Below are positions 1-11,400 of a DNA stretch of 64,000 nucleotides, piece after piece. Both the position numbers and the translations under genes were made by a program. Position 1 is the stretch's first letter. The number at the start of each line of letters is the position of its first letter. The stretch comes from Henckelia pumila. Lineage: Eukaryota; Streptophyta; Magnoliopsida; Lamiales; Gesneriaceae. The notes below the pieces were generated by a model. The model saw nothing but the letters and a program-made list of their open reading frames with translations, was not told the origin of the DNA and ran no database searches. The DNA lies in NCBI RefSeq assembly GCF_033568475.1, contig NC_133120.1, positions 169,601,991 through 169,665,990 of the forward strand. Direction: 5' to 3'.

Positions 1-1101
1 GCAGTCGAGAAGAACTGCCGCTCTGAGCTCTATCGGATCCTCGCTGAGGACAGACTCTAGAAAAGTGACCCAACTGCTGGCAGATATTGCAACTACCAAA
101 CACGCCTCGACACTGATCACTTGGGTGGCGTCCTCCACACTTGCTACACGATGCTCCTGAAAACCCTGAATTCTGCCCAGAACTGAACTGTCTAGAGCCA
201 CCGGATCTCGATGAACTGCTATCAGACTTCTTGAACTGTTTCCCCTTCGGTCGATACTGATCTCGCCTGTTTCTGCCACTGTTGCCTCCCTCAACCCTCT
301 GAGGCTGATTTGACTGCTAAGAAGGTTGGTACTGATACTGGGACTGCTGAGGCTGAAACTGAACAGGCTGGTTCTAAAAAGATCTCTGCTGCTGCTAAGG
401 AGCTACCTGATTTCCTCGTTGCATCAAAAGTCCCGCTTCGGCTCCCTTTTCTTGATCCATTGCATCTACAAAGTTGTTGGGTCTCCCGGTATTGACCAAG
501 GTAAAGATCTCAGGATTCAAGCCATTGATGAAATGGTCGGCTTTGTCTTCCTCGTGATCTGCAATGTAAGGTGCAAACCTCAAGAGACTGTCAAACTTAC
601 TCACGTACTCCTCGATACTCAGATTCCCATACTCAGATTCCCTTGCTTCAGATTCGCAAATTCGGCACCCTTTTCCTTTTGATACGAGACTGGAAAGAAC
701 CGTTTGTAGAACTCGATCTTAAACAAACTCCAAGTGATAACGGTGCCTCGATTCTCATTGGCCCTCTTGGTCGTGGTCCACCAATTCTTGGCAACACCCT
801 GAAGCTGGTGAATGACTATCCTGATCCTGCGGTCATCAGTATAGTCGAGAGAATCAAAGAGCTGATCAATATCCTCTAGCCAACTCTCACAGTCAACGGA
901 GTTCTCGGTGCCAGTCAAGGTAGGTGGTCGAAAATATCGAAATCTCATCAATAGAGTCTCCATCGGGGTCGCAGTTGCATCAAACTGATCCACTCCAGTA
1001 CTATCCTGATCATTCGGAGGAGTTATAACTGGCGGCGGATTCTCAGTAGATGGAGGAGTCAAAGGTGGTGGATTCCTTATCAAAGATCGTCGAGGTGCCA
1101 T
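1..1101 (-). pseudogene. Ty3/gypsy Gag (capsid/nucleocapsid), frameshifted
   Basis: Gag packages retrotransposon RNA in cytoplasmic particles. The reading frame starts at 1101 (MAPRRS) after a proline-rich head. The capsid part holds a stretch typical of plant gypsy Gag (FRYFRPPTLTG, then ESWLEDIDQLFD and KNWWTTTKRANEN). It is open to about 640, then shifts frame. The second frame continues the same protein (KFDSLLRFAPYIADHEEDKA) from about 604. A perfect 14-bp tandem duplication (615-628 and 629-642) explains the shift. TAG codons at 395-397, 374-376 and 317-319 then interrupt the glutamine-rich linker. Two CCHC zinc knuckles follow at 50-148 (CSKCGGRHPSDQC and CNICQQLGHFSRVC), in frame with the second part. 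Clearly a dead gag. Family call is firm, lineage within gypsy is not. Confidence 0.88.
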
Positions 1102-1397
1102 CTGATATCAAAGGTTAGGACACAATATCTCAAACTCAATCTCAACCTCAAAACCTCGCCAAAACTCTGCTCTGAGAACTCATGAATCTCAACGATATCC
1201 AATGACAGATAATAGCACATAATTCATGCTTTATAAATTAAATCACAACTCATGTAATTCAATTAATTCAAAAATCAATAAAGAATGCTCGCACGTATTT
1301 AAATCAATCATTTAAATAAATCAATCACATGCGAGAATTCAATTCATGCGGACTTGATCTACCCCGCTCACTCTAGTTCAAATCCAAGAATCTTATC

Positions 1398-1409
1398 GCT
1401 CTGATACCA
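1398..1409 (-). other. primer binding site (tRNA-iMet type)
   Basis: The minus strand reads TGGTATCAGAGC, the complement of the 3' end of plant initiator tRNA-Met. It lies 5 bases outside the LTR boundary at 1415. It fixes the element's orientation and LTR edge. Confidence 0.9.
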
Positions 1410-1414
1410 CTTAA

Positions 1415-3279
1415 TGTGAGACCTCGTTTCTAATCTTCTAAACTCAAATAATTAATCATAAACGAACACGAATAGCAGCGGAAAAGCGAATCAAATTTTT
1501 TTTTATATAAAGAGGGACGCGTGAGCGCACATAGCGTCCTGCCCGGGACGCGCGGGCGCGCATAGCCTGCTGAAATCACTCCCAAAAAGACTCCAAAAGT
1601 GTAAACTAACACCCGAAAAGGCTCCGACATGATCCAACTATCAATTCTACAATAACGAGATATTCAAAATACAAAAAGAGAGTAGAACATGCAACAATCT
1701 AAGTTCTTCCAAAATACAACAAATCGAGTTCTATGAAGGAGTTCAAACGACTCAACAAAACTAGAACAGGTTCAATAGACTCGACCCTACAACGCGGTGT
1801 CTCACTTCTATCCTCTCATCTCGAGCTAACCCAACCGACTAGGTCCAGCTCCCGATCCTCCTGTTGCCAAGTACACATACAAATAAAGACAACAGCCGGG
1901 TAAACCGGTTAGAAATATAAATTCTAAGTAAAAGAGACAGACATGACAGATAACCACCTCAGATTGAAATGCAATAATCAATAACAAATCAAAATGAGAA
2001 TGAATGTGTGCATGACTTCAAAACTCGGGACTATCAAATCCGATAATCGGAATATCAATCGGTATTTGGTTGGGATCCCGGGGCCAAGTCTTCACAACAA
2101 CTCACCGACACACCCATTCGGGGTGGATGTCGTTCAACTCAACCTCTAGACTTCAGAGCAACTATAAGAAGTATTCTGGCACTTGAAAAAACTCGAAATC
2201 CAAGACCACTTCAATATAGCTCCCTAAATCGTCTAATTTCAAAACGAATCGAGAAATCAGTTCAATATGGATGCAAGTGTAAATAAAATAATCAATCAAA
2301 TTCACACAAGCAAATAAACATGCAGTATGTGATTTTCGGGGCTCGAGAATCAATCGAACTCGAGTATTCAACCCCATTCGAATCAATGTCATCTTTTAAC
2401 TTTCGAATCCGTCGAGGATTCAAATCTGAAAAATAACAACGAACTCAAATAAATAATCCATCGAATCGCAACAATTCAAAACAAAGAAGCTCAATTAATA
2501 TACCGTCTTCAACTCTCGATTCGATTCAACTCCCAAGTTCGATCCAAACCCGATACTCCAATCCAAATCTGAAAACGAAGAATATACGGATTCGATGTCA
2601 ATCCAACAACTCAAACAAACCCGGAAATGAACCGAACAAACCAACGATAATCTAAAACTCGATTTCGATGGCATAACGGATATAATCGTTCAAACCAAAA
2701 ATCATCAACATCATCAAACCATCCATATCAACTTCTCAATCAACAAAACAATCCAAAATCAACCAAACTTCAACAAAATCCAACAACTCCATTTTCGAAA
2801 ATAGGCTCCAAAATTCATATAAAATCCAAACTTTGTTCTTTTTCCAAACCGACTTCGAATACACGATCTATGCTAGCTCAAGAACAACATACTCCAAGAT
2901 TATCAATTTCTGACCACCCAACAAAAATCAAAGTTCGAGGATCGTAGCAAAACTTACGTCAAAATGAAGCCCTCGTTGCGGTGATCGTGGAACTCAGCTC
3001 AGAATGAAAATTTAACGGTCGGATCGTGCGAATCGGACGGAAGAAAAGCTTGAAGAATCGTTGGTTATGGCTTTCGGAGGAGAGAGAGATCGAGAGAGAG
3101 TAGGGAGGAAGGAGGAAGGAGAGGAGGTGATTGATTGGTCAACTTGCTAGTAATATAATATATAATCCAACCTTTTGCATTTCGGTCCCTGAAACTCCCA
3201 ATTTAATTCGATTCAATCCCGCCTCAATAAATCTCCACAATAAAATAATAATCACGAAAAGTAATTTCAGGGCCTTACA
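1415..3279 (-). repeat. 5' LTR of the gypsy element
   Basis: On the plus strand it starts TGTGAGACC and ends GGCCTTACA, imperfectly inverted TG..CA ends expected of an LTR, and it abuts the primer binding site. It is about 1865 bp. A purine-rich GA tract lies at about 3075-3127. No partner LTR is in the window, so the right edge rests on the TG..CA rule. Confidence 0.8.
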
Positions 3280-4794
3280 GAAGTTGTTTATGGTGTGTGT
3301 GTGTGTGTTTTTTAATATATATATTTATTTTATATTTTTGTGGATATACCAAGAGACCAACTAAAGGTCTCTTACATAATATAGTAGTAATAAATATATT
3401 ATTAAGATCATTAAAAAGCTCTAATAAATATTCAATCTCGCATTTTGAAAATTCAAATAATACTTGGTAGGTTGTTACAATATAGTAGTAATAAATATAT
3501 TATTAAGATCATTAAAAAGCTCTAATAAATATTCAATCTCGCATTTTGAAAATTCAAATAATACTTGGTAGGTGCATGTAACAACGGAATAAAAAAGCAT
3601 TACACAACAATAACAAAATTATAAATTTATTGCCAAATTTATGGTTCTTCAAATTTTATAGTAAATTATCATTCTATTAAAAGACAGATTACGAAATTTT
3701 TTTAAAAAAAATAGTATAAACCTTATTATGTAAAAGAGAAGGCCGATTAATCCTCAAACCCCACCTTCTCTCTCATGTTAAATTGAAAATGCATCCGAAG
3801 CAATTGATTATAAACTTTAATTCAATTATATTTCTTAAAATATCTTTTTTATTTGTTATATAAAAAGCCCTAACATAGCAATCATAAAATTCTTGTACGG
3901 TGAATTATATTAAGAAGTAGCTAAGGTTATGTTTGGATAAGTATTTATAAAACATGTTTATAAAAGTATTTTTTAAAAAAATTATGATATATTTTAAAAG
4001 TTGTTTTAAAAATAAATATTGTAGGATCGAACCCTTATCGCTTTACGAAAATTCAAGCGTCGTTGTTCGATCGTTCTACTAGCAGGGACAACTATTGCAC
4101 CTGAACAATCTGTCTCCCAATAGTAGCAACTCTACAATCTTTCTTCCCAATAATTAGACTCCGTGCAATCAATGAGAATCGAATACATGACTTTGGTTCC
4201 CGTAGCAATTATGACCAAGTTTATCGTTTTATCAAAAGTTATAGGTAGTGATAATTGAACTCAAATCTTTTAAAATTTGGGAACATTAGCTCTCAAATTC
4301 ATGGTGAAACAAAAATCAATGTGTCAAGTGCATAAAAACAGATCATTGTGTTGAATATTCCCTTATTCATGTTATTTGAGAGTTTAATAAAAACAAAAAA
4401 AAAAAAACTCAACATTAACTCGCTCCAACTGGATTCTAAGCTTGTGATCTTTCAACCCAGAAAGGCAAACGATTCAAGAAACTATGCGTGTGCTCATCCC
4501 GTTTTAAACGAAAGATCCCAATTAATCGAGTCGATTTAAACACAAATATGAATGAAGCTGTTTGTTTACTAGATTGGTGTGATCCATTCCATACAAGATA
4601 TAATCACTTTGCTGGTTATTGATAATGCATTGTTGCCAGTATCAATGTAGAATGTAAAAAAAACGAAAAGGATCGAGCAATTTTATTGATTCTAACATGA
4701 ACTCTACTTGGTTTTGAACAACTCCAAAGTTCCTCAATCCAAAATCTTGGCCAGTGGCAAAGATTACAATCAACAGTACACTCTCCGAAAAGTC
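3280..4794. other. AT-rich intergenic DNA between the gypsy LTR and POR
   Basis: No coding region found. It contains a GT run (about 3295-3308), a perfect 8-bp stem AAGAGACC/GGTCTCTT (3351-3358 and 3365-3372), and the tandem duplication at 3378-3573. A GTTTGGATAAG tract near 3930 resembles MITE ends. A less AT-rich stretch at 4021-4250 may be an old transposon fragment but I could not identify it. The part next to 4795 should include the POR 3' UTR. Confidence 0.5.
3378..3573. repeat. 101-bp direct tandem duplication
   Basis: The block starting AATATAGTAGTAATAAATAT at 3378 recurs at 3479, with the same sequence through TACTTGGTAGG. The two copies look identical by eye apart from the junction bases, so the duplication is recent. 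Confidence 0.9.
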
Positions 4795-6306
4795 CTAAGC
4801 CAAACCAACAAGTTTCTCGCTGACCTCCCACACTTTTCGGGCTTTGTGGCCATCGCTGGCTTCTTGAGACAACTGGTTCTCGAAATTTGCCGAGTCCTTG
4901 TTCCAGCTCCAGTACACACCCGACTTTGTCAAGCTAGGATCACTCACAACCTGCAGAATCATACATAATTAGCAGAATGTTTGCACATAAGCAAAAGAAT
5001 TTGCTTTGTTTTTTTTAGTACCTGAGCAAGCCTCTTGCCAGATTCCTCCTCTGAGACGAATCCCTTGGTGATGTACTTCTGGAATGGAGGGAAAAGGGCC
5101 CTGAATAAAGGGATGTGCTCTCTGAATAGCCCCGTGGTGGCTATGCATCCGGGGTACAGGGAGGCAAATGTGATGCCGGTTTCCTCGTGGTAACGGCGGT
5201 GAAACTCTTGCATCATGAGCATGTTGCAGACCTTGCTGTCCTTGTATGCTTTTGCACCGTCGAATTCTCCTCCGTCTATCATGGCGGAGCTGTTGAGGCC
5301 ATTCAAACCCCCCTGAAGACCCCTCATGTCCCCAAGATTGGCCTTGGGAGGCACATTTCCAGCCAATGTGTTTGTATTACCTGAAAAATGTAATCTTGAA
5401 TATGAATTCTGCCATATTGATCACACAAAATGATATGGGATCATTCTTAATTTAATTTACTGTACCTGTGATGGAGCCGACTATTATGAGTCTCTTGGAA
5501 GGGTAATCGGATTTGTCCATATCATGAAGAAGCAATCTTGCGAGAAGGAAGTGACCAAGATGGTTGGTGCCAACACTGAGCTCGAATCCATCGGCTGTGA
5601 ATGAAGGCTCGCGTGCTGTTGGTTGGTAGATAGCAGCATTGCAAACGAGCACATCCAGAGGCCGGCCGGAACGCTTGAAGTTTTCGACGAATTGCCTCAC
5701 ACTGTCGAAGGATGAGAGGTCCAAATGCATGATGCTGTAGTTTTCCTTGGCCATTCCAACGGATTTGGCTGCTTTCTCGGCCTTGAGGAAGTCCCTGCAA
5801 GCCATAACAACGTCCCATTTCCCACTCTCAGCCAAAGATTTAGCCGTGGCGAGGCCTAAGCCGGAGGAGGCTCCGGTGACCACCACCGTTCCCTTCCTCA
5901 AAGTCTTCTTCCCTTGGGCGGTGGAGGGGGTGACAGATGGGGTCGTTGTAGCAACCGCCTCCACCCTCAATGCGGATAGCTTTCTTGACCCGAATTCTCT
6001 CTGTAAAAAAAAAAACAATGTCTAAACGTATGAACAATCGAGGAAGAGCTATGAGAGACATCACATGAAGTGGTTTACCTTGGCAGAAGAGCTATGTTCA
6101 GCTTTGACATGGTCTGCGAGTGAGACTCCAAACAGGCTGGATTCCTTCAAACCCGCACTGATTTTTCCCTGAAGTGAAACAAGTTTAAAAGCTTAATTAG
6201 CCAAGAATTAAAGGCAACTGAAATAATGTTAATTTATCTATCAGCATAATACCTCCTTGTGAATGGTGAATGCAGAGGGAACAAAAGCGGCAGACTGTAG
6301 AGCCAT
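4795..6306 (-). CDS. POR: light-dependent NADPH-protochlorophyllide oxidoreductase, chloroplast (5 exons)
   Basis: Reduces the C17-C18 double bond of protochlorophyllide with NADPH and light, in plastid membranes, during chlorophyll synthesis. Exons (minus): 6253-6306, 6079-6168, 5466-6000, 5022-5380, 4795-4950, all with GT..AG introns. They total 1194 nt, 397 aa, the usual plant POR length. Residues 1 to about 65 are a Ser/Ala-rich transit peptide. The Rossmann motif TGASSGLG is at 90-97, followed by LVCNAA and NHLGHF. The catalytic Tyr and Lys of the short-chain dehydrogenase type are at 272 and 276 (AYKDSK). The protein ends EKLVGLA, as in other plant PORs. The start at 6306 is the first ATG after the TATA box and gives the expected MALQSAAFV head. 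No disruption seen. Which isoform (A, B or C) I cannot tell. Confidence 0.97.
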
Positions 6307-6400
6307 TGAGTATCAAGATATTTTATCTTTTCTGTTGCTGCAAGTGCAAGTAAATTCTTGATACTTTTGAGTTTGTGAGTGAGTGGAGTAAGTGATAGCA

Positions 6401-6487
6401 GTATATATAGCGAGGATTTTTGAGAAAGATCTACTGCTGTTCTGGAGAAGGATAAGATAATATTTTGTGGATGTATATGCCAATTGG
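6401..6487 (-). promoter_or_regulatory. POR core promoter: TATA box, GATA (I-box-like) and CCAAT motifs
   Basis: On the minus strand CTATATATAC at 6401-6410 is a good TATA box about 95 bp before the POR ATG. Farther upstream are GATAAGATAA on the plus strand (6451-6460), which contains the I-box core GATAAG found in many light-regulated promoters, and CCAATTGG at 6480-6487. Light regulation is inferred from these motifs and from what is known of POR genes. Confidence 0.6.
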
Positions 6488-6741
6488 ACTGTGAAAACCA
6501 ATCAGAGTTTGTGGTTTGGGATTTCCCTCGTGATATTTTTTTTATTACCTTTTTTCTTATACAGCCAAGAAAGAGCTGGTGTGGGGGTTACACTTAAAAC
6601 TTACAAAATATGGATATTGGGTACATTACCCAACGCTGTTATGGGCTGGGATATGGAAATGTGGATAACGGGATTCGAATGGGTTATTATGGCATCATTC
6701 TCGGATGTACAGGAAATTATATACACTTTTTTGAGTCAAAG

Positions 6742-6825
6742 TATATTATTTACATCCATGGAAACGCATCTCACTCACTATAATATATTATTTACATCCA
6801 TGGAAACGCATCTCACTCACTATAA
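6742..6825. repeat. 42-bp tandem duplication
   Basis: Two adjacent, apparently identical copies of a 42-bp block (6742-6783 and 6784-6825) containing ACATCCATGGAAACGCATC, followed by a poly-A tract. Confidence 0.9.
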
Positions 6826-6882
6826 TTTTTTTTAAAAAAAAAAAAAAAAAAACCACCTTGAAGTTGAAACACACTATAAGTC

Positions 6883-7460
6883 TAGGAGTAAGCAAAATAT
6901 CGGTCAAACCGATAAAACCGATAAAACCGAAAAAAAAAAGAAATTCAATTCAGTTTGTTCGGCGGATCGGTTAATTTTTTTTTAAAATATCGGTTAAATC
7001 AGTTTAATCGGTTCGAATTTGGTTTTCATAAAAAAATATCGATTAAACCGATTAAACCGAAATTCATTTATATAATTAAAAAAATATTGGGCTTGTCAAA
7101 AAATAAATATTGGGCCTTAACTTTTAACTATAATTATTTATTTATTTTTGAGTTTTAACTACATATATCTAACTATGTTTTAAGTCTAACCCAGCCAACA
7201 AAAAAACATCTCATACTTTCAAAATATAGAATCTAAAATTTATTTTTTTTAAAAAAATAAGAAAACTTAAAAATTTTAAAAAAACAAATAAAAATCGGTC
7301 AGTTCGGTTGAAAACCGAAATAACCAATTTTTTATCAGTTCGGTTTAGTCGATTTTATATACAAATTCGATCGGTTCGGTTTGTTAAAAAAAATTCGATC
7401 GGTTTGGTTTTTATAAATATCGGTACAGTCGGTTCGATTTTGACCGATTGCACACCCCTA
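6883..7460. mobile_element. foldback element rich in CGGTTNAACCG (hAT-like MITE candidate)
   Basis: The left end starts TAGGAGTAAGCAAAATATCGG. The right end, reverse-complemented, starts TAGGGGTGTGCAATCGGTC, so the element has imperfect terminal inverted repeats. The inside is a run of CGGTT/AACCG words in both orientations plus AT-rich spacer. No ORF of note. I see no clean 8-bp target duplication, so superfamily assignment is tentative. Confidence 0.6.
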
Positions 7461-8488
7461 ACACTTACCAAGTAACCAACCAAGCAACGAGAAATCCTTA
7501 TTTTCAAATGTTATTTATTTCCAACATGGACAAGATCCAGTATGGTTTCTGGCCTATAGTTGGTGGGGTCAAACAAACTAGCGAGACGAGTCAGCACATA
7601 ACCCACTGTAATCAACTGTTAGAATCCATCCCACGTATTAGACGAGTTGGAAAAATACTAATTCAATCCACCTATTTTAAGTAATGAAACAAACCGGCTA
7701 ATGGGTTTATATATAATTTGACGAATTGAGGCGAGCCGACCCGCTACCCATCATTAAACAAAGCATGTCAGCCCGTTATTTGGTGGGTTAGAAAATTTCC
7801 ATCTCAACCCATTTATTTTAGGTGACAACCTATTTTGATACTCTACCTAGCATCATTCTTGCCAGAATCAAAATTAAGTCAAAATACTTGCTAGACCACG
7901 AATCTAAAGAAGACAACACTAACTGTTGTAAACAGGAAAGAAAATAAAGAGATGTCAAAAACAATTTATCAAATAATACTTCCTTTTACTTGTGAAAATT
8001 TCAAATCACAGATACATGTACAAATAGGCAAGGAAGCTGCCCATATCTTTAATAGCAGATACTCCACTTTCAGCCTTACCTCCAACAATATGTATACAAA
8101 TGCCAGTATAAAATTGAATGAACTGTTAAAAGAATTTTGTATATATTACGACACTCTTCACTCTACACTTGCCGATTACAGAAACAAACAAGTTTCTAAA
8201 TGGTTTAACATCTTCTTCGCTCCTCGCCGCCAACAAGATGCTCTAACATTACCATCTCACAGAATCTGTACAGTTTTGGAAATGTTGTCGTTACGAATCC
8301 ATCAGGCACTTCACTTGATCACTGCCTTTTGAATCCATTGCTGCCTATTTTTGGTATAGTTCTAAGCTACACCAGGTGGTATACACCACAGGTATTGACA
8401 TTGTTGCATCATTCGAAATTTAAGTGGAACCAATGAAATCTGACACTTATCGATATACAACACATGGTGCAGCATAGAAAACAACCCC
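7461..8488. other. intergenic region and likely 3' UTR of the WD40 gene
   Basis: No convincing gene. A stretch at about 7560-7830 has repeated GGGTCA/GACCCG and GTGGGTTA words, like a second decayed foldback element. The part just below 8489 should be the 3' UTR of the minus-strand WD40 gene. Confidence 0.4.
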
Positions 8489-11400
8489 CTATATTCGAAC
8501 TGGCAACCCGAAATTCTGGAAAATCCTGATCTCTCCTCTAAGACCTGCAGTTACTATCACCATACCCACGGCTGACCTGTTTTGACAAAACCCATTGGAG
8601 TAGTCGACACTAACGCGAGGACTATGGTTCTTAGTAGCAGTGAAAAGTTTCTCCTCGGACCATGTTCTTGAGATTCTATCGAATAGATTGTTATTTGTAG
8701 CATAACATGGAGTTCCATTAAATGGGCTACTACTTCGATCAGATGCTAATGGCGAGCTCTCGCTACCATTAGCTTCTTCAATAGGTATAGTCGGATGATT
8801 GGCTATTACATCTTCCTCAAATCGATCAACCATACCATTTTGCCCCCCAGAACTATGTTGAACCTCAGATTGATCCGACGTGCTAGGCCAAGGAATCGCC
8901 ACAGATACATCTAGACAATGGAAAAGCTCATAAGATTGGGTAACGGAAACACCTTTGCTTCTGTTTGGTTGTGATCCAACTTCATGCCTCCAAACATAGA
9001 CATAAGAATCTTCACTCGCTGAGATCACATATTTCCCATTAGATGCAAGGGAGGCTGAAATTTGACTGTGTGTGTTCCGGAAACCTGTCAGAGAGTCTAC
9101 ATTAATTTCTTGGCCATAAAAAATATGTAAAATATTTCAACCAAAGCAAATGCATCAGTTAGGTCCACTACATTAAAGGATCAGATGACAAGGCAAATAA
9201 AAACCCTCATCAGGGGTGAAACAAAGTAAAATGAATAGAATGAGAACCGAATCAAATTTTAACATAATCCATTTGTTTGTTGATTCTTCAATGTGATCCT
9301 TCTAATAACTCTTTCAATTGTTTACCTGTGATGATCTGATAAAATACCCTTGTAACAAATAGCATGCGCATATAAAAGCACATGCATCATCTAACTGAAG
9401 TATTCATTTCAACATTCAAGTATTAAGTAGCATACTAGTAAATGAATTTCAACAATATTGAAAATTAAAACAAATTACTAAAAAAATGTATGTTTTGTAA
9501 AGAGACACAGCACAAAAAATCAATAACCCAATGGAAAAATATCGATAAAGCAAAATTAAAAAATTTCCTCTTGATAAAGATCTAACAATAGATGTAAGAT
9601 TAACATAATAATGATCGAATTTTATACTTCCAACAACTTCAAAAAGTATCACGCATTCCATATGGTTTTTGATAGGCTCATATCTCATATCCATTCAGCA
9701 ACGCAATAAACCAGAAACAAGAAGCTGAAATAGATCGCATAAAATGAAAACAAAGATCCCAGAGATAATAACACTCTATACAAAGAGATAAACTCTTTTA
9801 CCCTAGCCAATGCCGGTGAAAACACTCGAGCAGGGCCTTAAGTGATCAAGAGAGTGATACTGTCATGGGCCTAGATACATTGGGCCAAAGCTATTATCTT
9901 GTCGTGAAGAGAATTCTAGAAGGAATGACTTGGGAGGGGGGCAAGGGGAATATATTAGGAGGCTAGCTTTGGCTTGGGTACAGTTGTACAGAGATCATCT
10001 CTAGGTTATTCTTTACTGAAATTCTCTTCAATTATTAGTAGATATTAATTGTGGTTGCTAACAGTTTTTTGTGATAAGATATATTATTGTTAGGATACGA
10101 TTGGTTGGATGGATGTGATAGTGTAATGAATATTTATTGTGAGATAAAAGAATTGATTTTGTAGCAAGTAAATATAAGAAATTAATATTTAAGTGTTGTT
10201 TTCTTTGAGGTTTTAGTTATACATAGGATATCATCCTTCCCAAACTTATGGGTGCCTTTCATTTTCCCCAACTTGTGTCACCATATGGTCTCTTCTCCAC
10301 GCTTCATCAATCTTCTACAAGTTGCACCTCACTTACAGTAGTCTCCATGACCAAGCTATCCTCCAACCCACCTAATATCAGTAACAAGTGAAACTTCTCT
10401 TTCCCACCATACCTTCAACTCAAGCTCCACCGAGTTGATGCATCACCCTCATTTCAAGGTTTTAAACTTTCGAATCTCCATCCAATAGAAAAGCCCTGGG
10501 GTTCACTTCCATAGCCAACCACAGCAATTTTATAATGTCAAAATATGTGTTATTATTATCTTTATTTGGGAGCATAATGGGGAATTTATGATTCTTATCA
10601 AGGTTATGATAAATTAGCACACCATTCAAGGAGATGAAGTACGAGGCAGATACAGTAAATTACACAGGGCTGAGATATTCAATCCGGGCCTAAACCAAAC
10701 AAGAGATGAAGTCGGATTATTTTATCAATCCTTTCTATCAATCACACCAAACACCGCCTTATAAATGCTAATTATATTAAACTCATAGGATCACTATTTT
10801 CACAGAAGTTGTAAAATTAACATTTGGTTAAAGCCTTAAAGGGGTCAGATTCATATTCATCCCTTGTCTTTTCATTCAATATTCAAATTCATTTATGTCA
10901 CTATCATTTTCTTAAACTTGCGAACAAAAAACCGCACATTCAAATGTTTTTTAAGTTCGGATTAAAATTAATAGAATGAACATGAAAATTTTCACGATCT
11001 TTTAGTGATTACGTGAATTCATATGATATAGCAAGCCAAAACTCAAATTTTAGAGAATAAATTACACATATTCCCATTATTAGATGGTTTATTTATTTCA
11101 TACAGAAAACTATTGATTGAGGGGTATTTTAGTAAAATTAATTTAAAAAATGGTATAAATAATATATCAATTTAATAAAAAAATTGAATTGAAGACGAAT
11201 GAATGTTGGAAAAGTGAGGGATGATTATTTACCCATCAAAAAAGTGATCTGGTGGACACTGGGAAATAAAAATTGAGTAAAACTTTGGCAAGTTCTTTGA
11301 AGCGATACCATCAAGAATTTAGTAGATCAAAATCACAGCCTTTATGACTTAAAGAATTGCTAAGGCACATCTTCGTACCTTTGAACTTGTGAACAAGCTC

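Larger units (their letters stand above)
1..3279 (-). mobile_element. Ty3/gypsy LTR retrotransposon, 5' end only
   Basis: Read on the minus strand this is the 5' LTR (1415-3279), a tRNA-iMet-type primer binding site (1398-1409), a leader of about 300 bp and the start of gag. The rest of the element lies left of the window. The flank right of the LTR begins gaagt, which would be the target duplication, but its partner is outside the window. The gag is broken by a frameshift and in-frame stops, so this copy is inactive. Confidence 0.9.

Noticed and set aside
7952-8332. 126-codon plus-strand open frame
   Set aside because: No family motif or coding-like pattern, and it lies opposite the expected 3' UTR of the WD40 gene.
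9861-10063. Solo LTR or TRIM in WD40 intron 6
   Set aside because: TG..CA ends can be chosen but flanks GATAC and GTTTT do not match; kept only as a low-confidence note.
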